Below, piece after piece: positions 42,596 through 43,428 of a stretch of 43,428 nucleotides of DNA (positions are counted from its first letter, which is position 1; every line of letters begins with the position of its first letter). The stretch covers positions 1 to 43,428 of the forward strand of contig JANQLA010000310.1 in NCBI GenBank assembly GCA_028280855.1, given 5' to 3'. The position numbers were made by a program, and so were the translations under genes. The DNA comes from Melioribacteraceae bacterium (GTDB lineage Bacteria; Bacteroidota; Ignavibacteria; Ignavibacteriales; Melioribacteraceae). Below the pieces are notes generated by a model. The model was given only the letters and a program-made list of their open reading frames with translations. It ran no database searches and had not been told where the DNA came from.

Positions 42596-43428
42596 CTATT
42601 TCAGAAGCATCATCTTCTTAACTTGATTCAACTTCCCGGCACTTATTTGATAAAAATAAATTCCTGATGAAACTCTTTGTCCTTCGCTGTTATTACCGTT
42701 CCACTCAAGTGTATGATAACCTGCTTTAAGCGTTCTATTTACCAATGTAGTAACCACCTCTCCATTGATATTTAACACTCTTAAATTAACATGCCGGGCT
42801 GCAGGTAACGCTACTTTTATTATTGTGGATGGATTAAAAGGATTAGGGTAGTTGTCATATAATTGAAAATCAGATGGGACTTGTGATTCAATATCTTCTA
42901 CGCTTACAACAACCAGCGTATCACTACCTTCAATTGTTTTCCCGGGAGTCCAATAAACGCTATCAATAATCGTGATCATTTCAACAAACGGATCACCGAT
43001 AGAAATATCACCGTCTGGGTTTCTTACAAGCGCGTTATTATTGTTACCCGCCTGAGCCGTTTCGATTCGTAATTCAAAATCGATTCCGTCAACTACCGAA
43101 GAAGTTGGACCAGCGGCATTATATTTACTTCCGTAGCCCATATACATATCATAAGATCCGTCTGGTGAAATCAGCAAAGCATAATCTCCACCGTTCGCTA
43201 AACCGTTTCCAACTCCTACACTGTCGGAAATAAACACTCTTGTCTGTAACGGATCGGAGCTATAACCCGGTACATTTGTAATGTCTCCACCGCCGAAAAT
43301 AACAACAAAACTATTCGGTTGAACCATGTAACCATCGGGGAAAGTGAAACTAAGGTCTTCATCATCACCCAGTTTAAATCCGGTTAAATCAAATGGTTGA
43401 TCCGAAATATTTACTAATTCAACAAATT
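42596..43428 (-). CDS. Lamin-tail domain protein with T9SS sorting domain, 5' part missing
   Basis: The frame is open to the right edge, so the start lies outside the window; the first Met seen at 43327 is internal. The visible N-terminal part matches a lamin-tail domain (FVELVNISDQPFDLTGFKLGD in short form VELVNISDQPFDL, GYMVQPNSFVVIFGG). The C-terminal 85 residues are a type A sorting domain (LYDNYPNPFNPSTIIKV, shortened to YPNPFNPSTI, then SSGIYFYQIS and MMLLK). It is secreted by T9SS. Lamin-tail domains in bacteria are found on surface and nuclease proteins. It ends at an intrinsic terminator. Confidence 0.85.
   Translation of the reverse strand, partial: FVELVNISDQPFDLTGFKLGDDEDLSFTFPDGYMVQPNSFVVIFGGGDITNVPGYSSDPLQTRVFISDSVGVGNGLANGGDYALLISPDGSYDMYMGYGSKYNAAGPTSSVVDGIDFELRIETAQAGNNNNALVRNPDGDISIGDPFVEMITIIDSVYWTPGKTIEGSDTLVVVSVEDIESQVPSDFQLYDNYPNPFNPSTIIKVALPAARHVNLRVLNINGEVVTTLVNRTLKAGYHTLEWNGNNSEGQRVSSGIYFYQISAGKLNQVKKMMLLK

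Noticed and set aside
1..43428. Search for tRNA and rRNA genes
   Set aside because: No cloverleaf with a GTTCRA arm and no conserved rRNA segment was seen by eye; a computational scan was not possible.

Overview
The window looks like chromosomal DNA from a low-GC, diderm, free-living bacterium of the Bacteroidota/Chlorobi side, most likely Ignavibacteria or a close relative. Three secreted proteins end in type IX secretion (T9SS) sorting domains with the YPNPFNPST style common in that group (11660-14059, 40543-42531, 42596-43428). Other pointers are many LAAC-type lipoproteins, a LytTR regulator, a long MacB/FtsX-type permease and a C69 dipeptidase. The taxonomic call is inference. No rRNA, tRNA or CRISPR array was seen.

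Layout. 1-8173 is ordinary chromosome: the end of a LytTR regulator, TatD nuclease, peptide deformylase, a secreted polysaccharide deacetylase, GNAT acetyltransferase, deoxynucleoside kinase, a STAS-like protein, a POT peptide transporter, a RelE-type toxin/antitoxin pair and a lipoprotein beta-carbonic anhydrase. 8312-14736 is a tandemly duplicated accessory module. Each unit has an AT-rich leader, a small lipoprotein whose signal peptide is almost invariant in DNA but whose mature part is diverged, and a second secreted protein. Only the last unit keeps an intact zinc-dependent phospholipase C-like enzyme with a T9SS tail, which is translationally coupled to a lysozyme-like protein. The middle unit keeps only the catalytic N-terminus, cut exactly where the next leader begins.

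14811-18672 is a second accessory island. It has three minus-strand genes separated by attC-like palindromes (one very convincing at 16510-16581), with no integrase in view, so it looks like a stretch of integron cassettes lacking integrase. Two of the cassette proteins carry an Rx4H motif of the HEPN type and are candidate defence genes. The island is bracketed by about 89%-identical direct repeats. The left repeat holds a 119-bp MITE-like element in the loop of a hairpin, with a GTGG target duplication; the right repeat shows the empty site.

18723-31184 holds the MacB-type permease, a SAP-like protein, a cupin, an unknown protein, a metallophosphoesterase, an AAA/DUF4143 ATPase with two direct repeats upstream of its start, two secreted metallo-beta-lactamase-fold proteins, a C69 dipeptidase, a DUF4160/DUF2442-HTH pair and a zinc-ribbon/DUF5655 protein. 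31400-32368 is a fatty acid desaturase closely resembling eukaryotic sphingolipid delta-4 desaturases (DEGS).

32398-43428 is one long minus-strand block built around glycerol and glycerophosphodiester use. From 5' to 3' it has a lamin-tail T9SS protein, a LamG T9SS protein, a parvulin-type PPIase lipoprotein, glycerophosphodiester phosphodiesterase, a secreted propeller-like protein, a HAD phosphatase lipoprotein, GlpT, GlpK and GlpF. Together with the phospholipase C at 11660 this suggests scavenging of exogenous phospholipid: outer-surface hydrolysis, periplasmic release of glycerol or glycerol-3-phosphate, uptake, and phosphorylation.
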